Positions 27,417-35,553 of a DNA stretch of 64,000 bases are shown in pieces; position 1 is the first letter of the stretch; the number at the start of each line of letters is the position of its first letter. This stretch comes from Desulfonatronum thiodismutans (lineage in GTDB: Bacteria; Desulfobacterota; Desulfovibrionia; Desulfovibrionales; Desulfonatronaceae). The translations under genes were made by a program, and so were the position numbers. The stretch is taken from assembly GCF_000717475.1 (NCBI RefSeq), contig NZ_JPIK01000006.1, forward strand, positions 111,672 to 175,671, read 5' to 3'. Under the pieces are notes generated by a model that saw only the letters and a program-made list of their open reading frames with translations, was not told where the DNA came from and searched no databases.

Positions 27417-28292
27417 TCAGCGGCGGACCTGCTCCATGATCCGCAGGCATCCGTCCGACCGGTTCATGGTGTACAAATGGACTCCCGGTGCGCCGTTGTC
27501 CAGGAGGTCCTGGATCTGGGCCGCGGCATGGGCCATGCCGACTTCCTGAACCGCCGCGTCTCCGCCTCGGGCGTCCGCCTGCTCCAGATCCCGCAGGAAG
27601 GCGGCAGGCAGGGTCGCACCGCACATGGAGGTGATCCGCTGAATGAACTTCAAGCTGAAAATGGGCATGATCCCCGGCAGAATGGGCTTGGTGATCCCGG
27701 CTTCACGCGTTCGCTGGACGAACTTCCAGTAGATGTCGTTGTCGAAGAACAATTGGGTCACGGCGAAGTCTCCGCCCAGTTCCAGCTTCATTTTCAGGAA
27801 ATCCAGGTCCTCTTTCAGGCCGACGGCCTCGGGATGTCCTTCCGGGTATCCGGCCACGCCGACGCCCATGTCCGGATATTCGGCGGCGATGAAGCGGACC
27901 AGGTCCGAGGCGTGTTGGAATCCGTCGTCAGAGGGAGTGAACGCGGTCTCCCCCTGGGGCGGGTCGCCGCGCAGAGCCATCACGTTGGCCACCTCGGCCC
28001 GGTCCAGATCGTCCAGGAACGATCGTAAAATCTGGGCCGAGGCCCCGACGCAGGTCAGGTGCGCCATGGGTTCCAAGGCGAAATCCCGCTTCAAGGTGGT
28101 CACGATCTCTAATGTGGCGGCCTGTGTGCTTCCGCCGGCCCCGTAGGTCACGGAGGCGAACAGCGGGTCCAGGCCTCGCAGCCGCTGAACCGTATCAAAA
28201 AACTTCGGCCACAAGGCCCGGTCCTTGGGGGGGAAAAACTCCAGGGAAATCTTTGACCGTTCCGGTCGTTCCAGCAAATCCTTGATTTTCAC
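27417..28292 (-). CDS. metF: Methylenetetrahydrofolate reductase
   Basis: MetF reduces 5,10-methylene-THF to 5-methyl-THF, the methyl donor for B12-dependent methionine synthesis. 'SLEFFPPKD' at the N-terminus, 'VTYGAGGST' and 'NVMALRGDPP' are signature segments, and 'GVAGYPEGHPE' is typical. The start is a GTG at 28292 with GGAG seven bases before it. The length of 291 residues is standard. Confidence 0.96.
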   Translation of the reverse strand: MKIKDLLERPERSKISLEFFPPKDRALWPKFFDTVQRLRGLDPLFASVTYGAGGSTQAATLEIVTTLKRDFALEPMAHLTCVGASAQILRSFLDDLDRAEVANVMALRGDPPQGETAFTPSDDGFQHASDLVRFIAAEYPDMGVGVAGYPEGHPEAVGLKEDLDFLKMKLELGGDFAVTQLFFDNDIYWKFVQRTREAGITKPILPGIMPIFSLKFIQRITSMCGATLPAAFLRDLEQADARGGDAAVQEVGMAHAAAQIQDLLDNGAPGVHLYTMNRSDGCLRIMEQVRR

Positions 28293-28357
28293 GATTGTAC
28301 TCCAGTCTGTTTCGGCACGTGATCATTCATAGAATATTTCGACATCTCCACCAACAG

Positions 28358-29563
28358 CTACATGATGGTCTCGCCGATCTGAAAAATAGGCAGGTACATG
28401 CTCACCACCAGTCCGCCCACCACGACCCCCAGGAAAACGATCATCATCGGCTCCAGCAGCGAGGTCAATGTTTCCACGGCCACATCCACTTCGTTGTCGT
28501 AAAAGTCGGCGATCTTGGCCAGCATATGGTCCAGGTTCCCCGTGGTTTCCCCGATGGAGATCATCTGGACGACCATGGGCGGGAAGACGCCGGTGGCCTC
28601 CAGGGGATCGGCCAGGGTCTGACCTTCGGCGATGCTCTTCTTGGCTTCCAGAACGCCGCGTTCCACGGTTTTGTTTCCGGAGGTCCTGGCCACGATGTCC
28701 AGAGCCCCCAGGATGGGCACGCCGCTGGAAACCATGGTGCTCAAGGTGCGCCCGAACCTGGCCACGGCCACCTTGCGCAGCAGCGGACCGAACACGGGCA
28801 GGGTCAAAATCCAGAAATCCACCATGATCTTGACCCGCTCGAGGCGATACAGCCGTTTGAAGATGATCGCAAAGGCCACGGCCCCCAGGAATATGTACAG
28901 AATATTGTCCTGGGTGAAGCGGCTCATGTTGATCACGATCTGGGTCGGTAGCGGGAGGGCCGCGCCGAAATCCGCGAACATGGTTTCAAAGGTCGGGATG
29001 ACGAAAATCAGAATGATGGCGATGACGGCCACGGCCACGGTGACCACCACGGCCGGATAGACCATGGCCGATTTGACCTTGGCCTTGAGTCTGGCTGCTT
29101 TTTCCAAGTAATCAGCCAAACGAAGCAAAATAACGTCCAAAACCCCCCCGGCCTCGCCAGCGTTGACCATGTTGGCGTAGAGGTCCGTAAAGACCTTGGG
29201 ATGCTTGCGCATGGCGTCGAACAGGGAACTTCCGCCTTCGATGTCGTTGCGCACCGTGTAGAGCACTCGCCGCAAGAGCTTATTTTCCGTCTGTTCGCAC
29301 ATGATCTGCAAGGACTGCAAGATGGGCACTCCCGCGTTGATCATGGTGGAGAACTGGCGGCTGAAAACGACCATGTCCCGGTCGGTAATCGAGCCTTCGA
29401 GAAAGGTCCCCTCGAGCAGATCCTTGGGTTTGGGCTTGACCTTGAGTTGGGTGAATCCCCTGCGTCGCAGGGCGTTTTCGGCCATCTCCAGGGTCGGGGC
29501 GTCGAAGTCGCCCTTGACCTTCCGGCCCAGCTTGTTGCGGCCCTTGTACAGGAATATAGCCAT
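28358..29563 (-). CDS. Type II secretion/type IV pilus inner-membrane protein (GspF/PilC family)
   Basis: This 401-residue platform protein has two T2SSF repeats (about residues 70-190 and 270-395) and three membrane helices. 'FSRQFSTMINAGVPILQSL' and 'FGRTLSTMVSSGVPILGAL' are the matching repeat starts. A strong AGGAG precedes the ATG. No other pilus or secretion gene is next to it, so I cannot decide between PilC and GspF. Confidence 0.9.
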   Translation of the reverse strand: MAIFLYKGRNKLGRKVKGDFDAPTLEMAENALRRRGFTQLKVKPKPKDLLEGTFLEGSITDRDMVVFSRQFSTMINAGVPILQSLQIMCEQTENKLLRRVLYTVRNDIEGGSSLFDAMRKHPKVFTDLYANMVNAGEAGGVLDVILLRLADYLEKAARLKAKVKSAMVYPAVVVTVAVAVIAIILIFVIPTFETMFADFGAALPLPTQIVINMSRFTQDNILYIFLGAVAFAIIFKRLYRLERVKIMVDFWILTLPVFGPLLRKVAVARFGRTLSTMVSSGVPILGALDIVARTSGNKTVERGVLEAKKSIAEGQTLADPLEATGVFPPMVVQMISIGETTGNLDHMLAKIADFYDNEVDVAVETLTSLLEPMMIVFLGVVVGGLVVSMYLPIFQIGETIM

Positions 29564-29605
29564 TTCAGCGCTCCTGATCAGTACACTGCGGTCCGGGTAA
29601 TCCCG

Positions 29606-30028
29606 TCAGTTCCGCGGCCCGAACTTCGCGGCCAACTCCGCCACGACATCCAGGTCGGCCGGCAAAAACGGCAATGCGTTTTCCGCCGGCGTCACCCAGG
29701 TCATGCTTTGGCCTTCCCGGGGAGCGGGCTCCCCCTGAAACGCGCTTACCATGTGAAAAAAAACATGCACATGCAAATCCGGGTACCGATGGATTCTCTC
29801 CCGCCAAGGGCGGGAACCCGTAATATTAATTCCCAACTCTTCGCTCAGCTCCCGCGTCAAAGCCTGTTCCGGCGTCTCACCTGCTTCGATCTTGCCGCCG
29901 GGAAACTCCCAATAACCGGCCATATGCTTGCCTTCCGGTCGTCGCACGGCCAAGTATCGGTCATCGCGCCAGATAATTCCAGCCACGACCCGTAAGGGGC
30001 CCGCCGCCTCTTCCTTCCATGCCGTCAT
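29606..30028 (-). CDS. NUDIX hydrolase, MutT-like
   Basis: This NUDIX pyrophosphohydrolase has the complete box 'GGKIEAGETPEQALTRELSEELGI'-type pattern (G-x5-E-x7-REUxEExGU). The family cleans 8-oxo-dGTP or related nucleotides. A preceding 'GYWEFPGGK' matches the MutT subgroup. The likely start at 30028 gives 140 residues; ATGs further upstream would overlap untypical sequence. It is the last core gene before the tRNA-Arg integration site. Confidence 0.85.
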   Translation of the reverse strand: MTAWKEEAAGPLRVVAGIIWRDDRYLAVRRPEGKHMAGYWEFPGGKIEAGETPEQALTRELSEELGINITGSRPWRERIHRYPDLHVHVFFHMVSAFQGEPAPREGQSMTWVTPAENALPFLPADLDVVAELAAKFGPRN

Positions 30029-30148
30029 GATACCCATGACGATTAGCCCAAAAGACCGCATTTGACCAGAACGATCAACCCCAGCCACCAAACTGCCATC
30101 TAGAGCAACCCTTGACGGCCCAACCAAGACCACCTAAACAACTCCCAC

Positions 30149-30225
30149 GCGCCCGTAGCTCAGCCGGATAGAGCGTCGGACTTCGAATCCGCAGGCCGGG
30201 AGTTCGAATCTCTCCGGGCGCACCA
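30149..30225 (+). tRNA. tRNA-Arg (anticodon TCG), integration target
   Basis: A 77-nt cloverleaf with CCA encoded. GCGCCCG pairs with CGGGCGC, the T arm holds GAGTTCGAATCTC, and the loop CTTCGAA gives anticodon TCG. The last 47 bases, from 30179 on, recur exactly at 47497-47543, so this intact tRNA is the left attachment site of an integrated element. Confidence 0.97.
30179..30225 (+). repeat. Left attachment site (attL), 47-bp repeat
   Basis: The 3' part of tRNA-Arg, from GACTTCGAATCC to CGCACCA, is identical to 47497-47543. The bases outside differ on both sides, so the repeat length is exact. Confidence 0.95.
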
Positions 30226-30233
30226 AGAAAAAC

Positions 30234-30269
30234 AACGGGTTAGGATCACATCCTAGCCCGTTTTTTGTG
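30234..30269 (+). terminator. Terminator downstream of tRNA-Arg
   Basis: AACGGGTTAGGAT at 30235-30247 pairs (one G-T) with ATCCTAGCCCGTT, followed by a T run. It lies inside the integrated element and so replaces the original tRNA terminator, which is now found after the right repeat at 47551. Confidence 0.88.
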
Positions 30270-31293
30270 TCAAAACGTAGCGGGTACCGCATAGGTACCA
30301 GGGGGCCGGGCTTGGCACGTTCTGGAAGGCGATGGACGCGGGGTTGCTTGGCCGCATGTATAGGGGCTGAAGATAACCTGGGCTGGGCGGACGTGGTAGG
30401 CAGGCCGAAAACGGGCGGCAACCGCTGAGCCGTGGGGGAAGGGTCAACGGTGTGTGGTGGCCCGGACCCACGGACCGTTTGAGCCGTCCGTTTTCGGTCT
30501 GCCGGACACTGAGGGGGACCGCCGAAGCCTGGGCGGCCATGCAGGCCCGCGGCCAGGGGGGAGCGGCGGGGGGAGGGCCTATGGTCGAGGGATACCTTTG
30601 CAGGGGCGGCGGACATGGCCCGAAGCAGCACGTCAATGTCAGGGAGGGCGGGCCAGAAAGCCCGTCTGGGCTGAGACCGGCCAAAGGGGCGCAGCCGACC
30701 TTGAGGGTGTAGAGGTGGAGGGATGCGGATCACGAAAACGGCCATGGCCGGGGGCAGGGTCCGCCCCTGCTGGTGTGCGCCGTGGGGGCCGTGGCCACGG
30801 GTCCGGGGTCTGGCTGGCCCAAGCCTGGGAAGGATGGGCGTCAAAGGCACGGGCACCACGACCGGCACGAACCAGCCAGGCAGGCCCCGGAACCCTGTCC
30901 CGACCGCCGGGGAGGGCAGGACGCAAAGCCACCACATAACTGATTGCCTCTGTTGCTTGGCAAGTTTCATCCTTCCTCTTTCCCTGCCTTTTTTCCTCAC
31001 TTCCTTGGGGTTCGGTTTTATTTGCATGGTTCGTGCAAATAACTCCCTCTGATCGGCGGACCCTGTCTCTTAAAGCCTTCTCGCTCACCCGATCTTGCGG
31101 CGCTGCATCCTCATTGATCTTATCCGCAATCACCCGCGCAATTTTCTCATTGTGAGATTTTAAGCCCTCAGCCCGCCGCCTCCACGGAAAGGCTCTGCTC
31201 GCCTGGGGGCCACCTGGCTTGTCACTGTGCCCCGGACACGGGCTTTTTCCGCTGTTTGCCTTGGTAGGGGCATGGGGCCGTGGGCTTTATCAC
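30270..31293. other. GC-rich 1-kb region, no confident gene; possible remnant
   Basis: Open frames here have low-complexity Pro/Arg/Gly translations typical of non-coding GC-rich DNA. One minus-strand segment, about 30955-31190, reads 'RAEGLKSHNEKIARVIADK' and 'VSEKALRDRVRRSEG', which looks like real helical protein. It lacks a clear ATG and its frame then runs into low-complexity sequence. It may be the decayed start of a small regulatory gene. A GGTACC repeat pair lies at 30283-30299. Confidence 0.35.
30283..30299. repeat. Candidate integrase/excisionase arm site (left)
   Basis: GGTACCGCATAGGTACC: two GGTACC hexamers 11 bases apart. The same 17-mer occurs at 47350-47366, next to the right end of the element. 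The pairing near both ends suggests a binding site for the recombinase or its accessory factor. Confidence 0.65.
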
Positions 31294-31327
31294 GCAAAAG
31301 GCCGTCCACCCTGGGGCAGACGGCCTT
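31294..31327 (-). terminator. Terminator closing the leftmost gene pair
   Basis: AAGGCCGTC at 31298-31306 pairs with GACGGCCTT at 31319-31327; the minus strand then reads TTTT. It lies about 90 bases beyond the stop of the membrane protein gene at 31418. Confidence 0.8.
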
Positions 31328-31417
31328 GATAGCAACGCACAGTCGAACGACTAGGTCTCGGACTGCAACGCTTGCCCGGGTTGGCTGACGGGAACTATAT
31401 TCCGCGGGACAAGCTGT

Positions 31418-31837
31418 TCAGGGTTGGGGTGGGGCTTGGTCCTGGGTCATGCGACTCTCTTTGATGCCCCGGATTCCATATCCGCCGACGCCTCCGGCAA
31501 TCAGCAGGGCAACTGTTTTGATGATTTCAATGGCCACGCTCTCCTTGTCCATCCAAAGTGCGGCTACGACGACGGCGGCGGCCAAAATCGATAGCCCACC
31601 TATCAGAACATAAACATTGCGTTGCAATCGCAGGGCGTTTTCGCGCTGTTGGTTTCTGTCCGTAAGCTGGGCGTCAAGCGCCTTTTTGCTGAACTCAAAG
31701 CCGTGGTTGTCATGCTGCTTTTGGAGAGCCAACTCTTGTGCCCGCAAATCCATCTCCAGGCGTTGATTCTCCAGGAATTGAGAAATTTGGTCAGCGTTGG
31801 GCGCTTTGACTCCAACCTGGTTATTGATCTTTGCCAT
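31418..31837 (-). CDS. Hypothetical coiled-coil protein with two membrane helices
   Basis: This 139-residue protein has an N-terminal Gln-rich helical region (about 15-70) that is likely a coiled coil. Two hydrophobic helices follow, near residues 75-95 ('VYVLIGGLSILAAAVVVAAL') and 105-122. It starts by TGATG overlap with the upstream gene, so translation is coupled. No family is recognised. As the last gene before attL it could be a membrane-acting effector such as an exclusion protein or holin-like factor, but this is only a guess. Confidence 0.65.
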   Translation of the reverse strand: MAKINNQVGVKAPNADQISQFLENQRLEMDLRAQELALQKQHDNHGFEFSKKALDAQLTDRNQQRENALRLQRNVYVLIGGLSILAAAVVVAALWMDKESVAIEIIKTVALLIAGGVGGYGIRGIKESRMTQDQAPPQP

Positions 31838-32064
31838 CAGAGGCGAGCTTCATATCTCGGGTTTTTCCACTTGACCAGGATGGACACGAAATCAGGACTA
31901 TCCAGCCCGCCTTTCCCCAGCCTCTTGACCAGGGGCCGCATCCTCAAAATTTCACGCCGCTCGCTTTGGTCCAGCCGCAAAAACTCTTCAGGCGTCAAAA
32001 TATCCTCGTCCAAGCGATCCATTTCTATCGGCCCGCCAATCAGGCTCTTTCTTGATCTGAGCAT
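31837..32064 (-). CDS. Hypothetical small protein
   Basis: This 75-residue protein is charged and helical, with 'LTPEEFLRLDQSERREILRM' in the middle. GGAGG sits five bases before the ATG at 32064. It begins a two-gene unit with the membrane protein at 31418. No family is recognised. Confidence 0.6.
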   Translation of the reverse strand: MLRSRKSLIGGPIEMDRLDEDILTPEEFLRLDQSERREILRMRPLVKRLGKGGLDSPDFVSILVKWKNPRYEARL

Positions 32065-32233
32065 ATGTCCTCCATTGTCTGTTCATGTTTCAATCAAAAA
32101 CATGCCGACAGAAAAAGTATCATGTCCAAACCAGTCACTCCATGTCAAGACGGCTTGGGAATTTTCTGAACGGATTGATTTGTCACGCCCGGCTGGTCAG
32201 ACCACAAGCTCAAGGGGCAAAACGTGTTCTCGC

Positions 32234-32272
32234 AAAAAAAGCCGCCTCCACCTGGACGATGAAGACGGCTTT
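32234..32272 (-). terminator. Terminator after the small-gene cluster
   Basis: AAAGCCG at 32238-32244 pairs with CGGCTTT at 32266-32272, with a partly paired interior; the minus strand ends in seven T. It follows the stop of the gene at 32305. Confidence 0.8.
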
Positions 32273-32304
32273 GGGAGCAGCCATTTTCCGGCCAAGGGTA
32301 GGGG

Positions 32305-32529
32305 TTAGACTGCCACTGCTGCGACCTCACCGACCGGTAGCAACTCCAGGCCTCTGTCCTTGTAAATCCGACCGCGGCAATGGGTAGGCTCCTGCTGGTC
32401 CAGCAGGACCAGGAAACCGAATTTGTGCATCAGCGACCGGATAACTTCAACGGCCCGGAAGGCATTTTCCGCTTCGAAATATTCGCCGATCTGAAGGTGC
32501 GGACTTGTCGCCTTGAGATAGAAAACCAT
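32305..32529 (-). CDS. Hypothetical small protein
   Basis: This 74-residue protein has AAGGAGGGG right before its ATG. It reads as alternating strands and helices ('FYLKATSPHLQIGEYFEAEN') with a short acidic/hydrophobic tail. It is the last gene of a four-gene coupled cluster that ends in a terminator at 32234. No family is recognised. Confidence 0.6.
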   Translation of the reverse strand: MVFYLKATSPHLQIGEYFEAENAFRAVEVIRSLMHKFGFLVLLDQQEPTHCRGRIYKDRGLELLPVGEVAAVAV

Positions 32530-32544
32530 GATCCCCTCCTTGCT

Positions 32545-32745
32545 CTACGGGTTGTTATCCTGGTGCTCATCGAGTTGGAGCGTCGCTTCGCCCAGCAGCC
32601 GCATGATCAGGGCAGGCCCGATTGGACTGCCTTCGTCAAAGCCCTGGCCGTGGTTAAAGCTTGCGTCCATGGCCTCGCTCATCCAGAGCAGTGCATGTCC
32701 GACTTCGCGGAAGTTGCGGACCAACGGCTCGTTTTCCATGCTCAT
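32545..32745 (-). CDS. Hypothetical small protein
   Basis: A 66-residue protein whose ATG overlaps the stop of the gene upstream (ATGA), which implies translational coupling. It is rich in helix-forming residues ('NFREVGHALLWMSEAMDASF'). No family is recognised. It belongs to the cluster 33385-32305. Confidence 0.6.
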   Translation of the reverse strand: MSMENEPLVRNFREVGHALLWMSEAMDASFNHGQGFDEGSPIGPALIMRLLGEATLQLDEHQDNNP

Positions 32746-33059
32746 GCCGTCACCTCGCCGGGTTTCCGGACGTGCTCAATGTCCACCGAGACCAGTTCCC
32801 CTCTCTTCTCGGGAAAATCGGGGTCGTAGCAACGCCGATGAAGGCGGATATCAATGTGCTGTTGAAGTGCGCGCATATCGCTATCTATCTTGGCCGTGGC
32901 AGTCCTCAGAAGGTCAACAGCGGCCCTGATGACCGTATTGTCTTGGTGTGCGTTCGCCTGTAACCAAGCGGCGTGATTAAGGAAGTCGGCCAGGTTTCGC
33001 AGATGTTCATGGATGGAATCGACAAGCCCGTCTTCGTAGGTGCGGAAATCGTCACTCAT
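32742..33059 (-). CDS. Hypothetical helical protein
   Basis: A 105-residue, mostly helical protein ('LRNLADFLNHAAWLQANAHQ') that starts by ATGA overlap with the preceding gene and ends the same way. The sequences around both overlaps are alike (ACGGCATGAG), so the pair may come from duplication or share a coupling signal. No family is recognised. Confidence 0.6.
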   Translation of the reverse strand: MSDDFRTYEDGLVDSIHEHLRNLADFLNHAAWLQANAHQDNTVIRAAVDLLRTATAKIDSDMRALQQHIDIRLHRRCYDPDFPEKRGELVSVDIEHVRKPGEVTA

Positions 33060-33385
33060 GCCGTCGCCTCCTGGCCGGTTGAATGGTTCGCGGGAGCCCA
33101 GCGCCGGAACTGTCGTTTGACGCGCTCACTGGAGTCCTCGGTTTTCAACGTACCAACTCCATGTTCGTGCTCTATCTGGTCGGCGATGTCCTCCATATCC
33201 GTTGATGCCGCTGAAACCAGCTTCTCCACGACGACTACGAAGTCAAGCAGATGCCCGTCGGATTCCTGTCGCATCACGCCGCATAGGCTTTCCAGGGGCA
33301 CGAGGGCCGCGTGAAGTCGGTTCACGATTGCTTCATGCTCGCCATTGTCACGGCCAACGTTTTCAATTAACTGTGCGCTTTCCAT
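33056..33385 (-). CDS. Hypothetical helical protein
   Basis: The first gene of the coupled small-gene cluster. The ATG at 33385 has AGGAG seven bases upstream and is preferred over the one at 33391. The 109-residue product is helical and charged ('NRLHAALVPLESLCGVMRQE'). No family is recognised. Tight coupling with the three genes downstream suggests a joint function. Confidence 0.6.
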   Translation of the reverse strand: MESAQLIENVGRDNGEHEAIVNRLHAALVPLESLCGVMRQESDGHLLDFVVVVEKLVSAASTDMEDIADQIEHEHGVGTLKTEDSSERVKRQFRRWAPANHSTGQEATA

Positions 33386-33413
33386 GGCCATTCTCCTTTG
33401 GTTGGTTGTGGAT

Positions 33414-33456
33414 GCCCGGTCACGGTTCCCGCCAAGGTCATGTGACCGGGCTTTTT
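33414..33456 (+). terminator. Hairpin between ribbon-helix-helix gene and small-gene cluster
   Basis: GCCCGGTCAC at 33414-33423 pairs with GTGACCGGGC at 33442-33451, followed on the plus strand by five T. No plus-strand gene is seen here. On the minus strand it separates the stop of the 53-residue gene from the next start, so it could act as an attenuator. Confidence 0.6.
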
Positions 33457-33616
33457 ATTTCTCTTGACCTGCCTGCTCTTTTTCCGCTCGCTCCAGCCAT
33501 TCCACCACCAGATCCCGAATAGTCGTTTCCTTTTGCGCAGCCAGCACTTTCAAGCGTTTGTGCTGCTCCGGCGTCAGCCGGATTGAGATCGTTCGCAGCC
33601 CGCGAGCATCGACCAT
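33455..33616 (-). CDS. Ribbon-helix-helix (CopG/Arc-like) small protein
   Basis: A 53-residue protein read from the ATG at 33616, which has GGAGG nine bases upstream. The strand 'LRTISIRLTPEQHKRLKVLA' followed by two helices ('TTIRDLVVEWLERAE') is the classic ribbon-helix-helix DNA-binding pattern. It is likely a small repressor controlling the adjacent clusters. It was missed by a longer overlapping frame that has no such features. Confidence 0.75.
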   Translation of the reverse strand: MVDARGLRTISIRLTPEQHKRLKVLAAQKETTIRDLVVEWLERAEKEQAGQEK

Positions 33617-33690
33617 GTTTCACCACCTCCCTTTGTGTCGCTATTTGGCTTTATGTAATTATGGATTTATCTAATGTCAAGCGGGTAAGC

Positions 33691-33723
33691 AAAAAAAACC
33701 GCCTTCCTCGGAAAGAAAGCGGT
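33691..33723 (-). terminator. Terminator closing the terminase operon
   Basis: ACCGCCTTC at 33699-33707 pairs with GAAAGCGGT at 33715-33723 (one mismatch). The minus strand then has eight T. It ends the leftward operon that runs from 38292 to 33863. Confidence 0.8.
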
Positions 33724-33862
33724 CATTGAAAAGCTTTTGTCATTGAATCAAGCGTGTTGCCGTGTGCGGTTTCGGTTTGAAAAACCGGGAGGAGCCGAAG
33801 CCCCTCCCGGCTCACCAGGGGATGCCGCTCGGTGGAGGGTCGAGCGATTTTTGAAGGCCGGT

Positions 33863-34297
33863 CTATGATGCCTGAGCTTGACGTTTGGCGTCCTCAGTGG
33901 CCCTGATCTTGGCGTTGGCCACCAGGGGGCTTTCCTGCTTGCCGTGGGGGCCGGTGACTCCCGGCATGGCCTGACCCAGGTTGGCGTTCACCTCCAGGCC
34001 CTTTTCCAGCAGTTGGAGAATGCGCCGTCGGTCCGCGCCTTCTCCGGACGCCTCCAGGGTGAACCCCATTGCCCGTGCCTGGGCGGCGGTGACGCCGGAT
34101 TCCAGGAGGCTGCCCAGCCGGGACATGGTGTCTTCTGGCAGGACGACTTTCAGCAGGGACACGAGGTCCGCCTGCCCTGCCTGAAAGATGGCGGTGAACA
34201 GTTTCGGGTTGTGTACCTGGAAGGCCTCAATGTCGAACTCATGGCCTTCCGCCGGGGTCTGGCTCTGCTCGACGTGCTCGACGTGATCAAGAGTCAT
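33863..34297 (-). CDS. Hypothetical protein with C-terminal SPLVANA motif
   Basis: This 144-residue protein starts at the ATG at 34297, which follows AAGGAAGGG. It is helical, with an acidic N-terminal half. Near the C-terminus (residues 122-138) it carries 'ESPLVANAKIRATEDAK', a motif that also occurs three times in the protein encoded just upstream. Its gene overlaps that gene by 11 bases. No family is recognised. The shared motif suggests both proteins dock onto the same partner. Confidence 0.6.
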   Translation of the reverse strand: MTLDHVEHVEQSQTPAEGHEFDIEAFQVHNPKLFTAIFQAGQADLVSLLKVVLPEDTMSRLGSLLESGVTAAQARAMGFTLEASGEGADRRRILQLLEKGLEVNANLGQAMPGVTGPHGKQESPLVANAKIRATEDAKRQAQAS

Positions 34298-34913
34298 GTT
34301 GCCCTTCCTTTGCCGCTTCCGCCCGGCGGCGGGCATTGGCGATGAGGGGATTTTCGGCGGACGAATGTTCCTTCGCCGCCCTCAACCGGGCATTGGCCAC
34401 GAGAGGGGATTCCCCCTCAAGAGGGTGATCAACACGCAATCCGGCCCGGCGGCGGGCCTCGATGACCATGGGGCTCTCGGTCCGGGCCGGGGGCGGTGTA
34501 GGGGCGGTGGTCTGGGGCTGTGTTCGATAGAAAGCCTCCGGGTTCGCATTGGCCATTTTTCGATCCTCACAGGCTCTTCGGAGCCGGTTTCCGGCCTGTT
34601 CGCCGTACATGGCGGCGAACAGGTCAATGGTTTCATTTTCAGCAGCCGCAACTGCTTGCGCCGGGTCAGTGTACACCCGGGCGGGCTTGGGGCTCTGGGT
34701 GTTGTCAGCAGCAGGCTTGCCCGCTTGAGCCTTCGCACGGAAGCGGGCCTTCCAGTAGTCCAGCACATGAGGAAACTTCTGCTGCATTTCCGCCATGGTC
34801 AGCTTTTGGCCGGCCACAAGCCGGGCCTTGTAGGCGTCGAACTCGGACCCGTGGTCCCGGCCCAGCCGCTCAAATATCGGCCCGGTGACCTTCTGAATTT
34901 CAGCTGTCAGCAT
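34287..34913 (-). CDS. Hypothetical protein with three SPLVANAR-type repeats
   Basis: This 208-residue protein has a helical N-terminal domain (1-130), a Pro/Thr-rich linker (130-145) and three copies of a short motif: 'ESPMVIEARRRA' (146-157), 'ESPLVANARLRAA' (168-180) and 'ENPLIANARRRAEA' (187-200). The next gene has a fourth copy. The spacing by flexible linkers suggests short linear binding motifs. The start at 34913 avoids a long overlap with the upstream gene. Confidence 0.6.
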   Translation of the reverse strand: MLTAEIQKVTGPIFERLGRDHGSEFDAYKARLVAGQKLTMAEMQQKFPHVLDYWKARFRAKAQAGKPAADNTQSPKPARVYTDPAQAVAAAENETIDLFAAMYGEQAGNRLRRACEDRKMANANPEAFYRTQPQTTAPTPPPARTESPMVIEARRRAGLRVDHPLEGESPLVANARLRAAKEHSSAENPLIANARRRAEAAKEGQHDS

Positions 34914-35553
34914 GGGCAATCTCCATCTCGCGTCGGTCGCACGAGTCAAGGTGTTTCGACTTTGGGGCTTCGGGGATCTGTGGAAAACCGTCTGGGATTT
35001 TCGGGAACGACATGGTTCCGCTGGATGTCGCATAGGCTTGGGCATCCCAGTCGTACCCGGCGGCGGTCGGGAACAGCTTGGCCGCGAAGTTCGCGAAGCT
35101 CTGGGTTCTCCCAAGTTCCCGCTCTGCCTGCCATGCCAGCCAGGCGGCGTCCTCCACCTCCCGGACCCGTTCCAGGGACCGGTCCCGGACTACTGTCAGC
35201 ACGTCCCGATACCTGCCGCGGGATTGCCGCTCGACCCTGAACACCTCGCTGCGTAGTTCGTTGATGTCGGCACGGATCACGGTCACCATGCGCTCGGTGT
35301 CCTCGACGTGCTTCCGGGCCTGATCGACCTCAGCGATTGCCTTGTCCAGGGCCGTGGTGGTCGCCTTGTTGTTGCCGTTGCGGGCCACTTGGGTAATGGC
35401 CTCCTGCTTTCGGTTTTCGGCCTGACCCAGGGCGTCCTTGGCCTGGGCAAGCTCCTGCTCCAATTCTTCTTTCCGCTGGAGCTTGGCCTCGATCTGGCCG
35501 TCTATTTCCGAAATCTTCGCGTAATAGTCATCAAGCGTACATGGTTGATCCAT
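34900..35553 (-). CDS. Hypothetical coiled-coil protein
   Basis: This 217-residue protein has a long coiled coil over about residues 5-105 ('IDGQIEAKLQRKEELEQELA') and a variable C-terminal tail. GGAGGATATCC precedes the ATG. It overlaps the next gene by 14 bases. No family is recognised. In this position a phage would usually have head genes; a scaffold-like or regulatory role is possible but not shown. Confidence 0.55.
   Translation of the reverse strand: MDQPCTLDDYYAKISEIDGQIEAKLQRKEELEQELAQAKDALGQAENRKQEAITQVARNGNNKATTTALDKAIAEVDQARKHVEDTERMVTVIRADINELRSEVFRVERQSRGRYRDVLTVVRDRSLERVREVEDAAWLAWQAERELGRTQSFANFAAKLFPTAAGYDWDAQAYATSSGTMSFPKIPDGFPQIPEAPKSKHLDSCDRREMEIAHADS

Noticed and set aside
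30134..31027. Long minus-strand open frame across the tRNA-Arg region
   Set aside because: Its C-terminal end is simply the antisense translation of the tRNA, and the rest is Pro/Arg-rich low complexity without a ribosome binding site.
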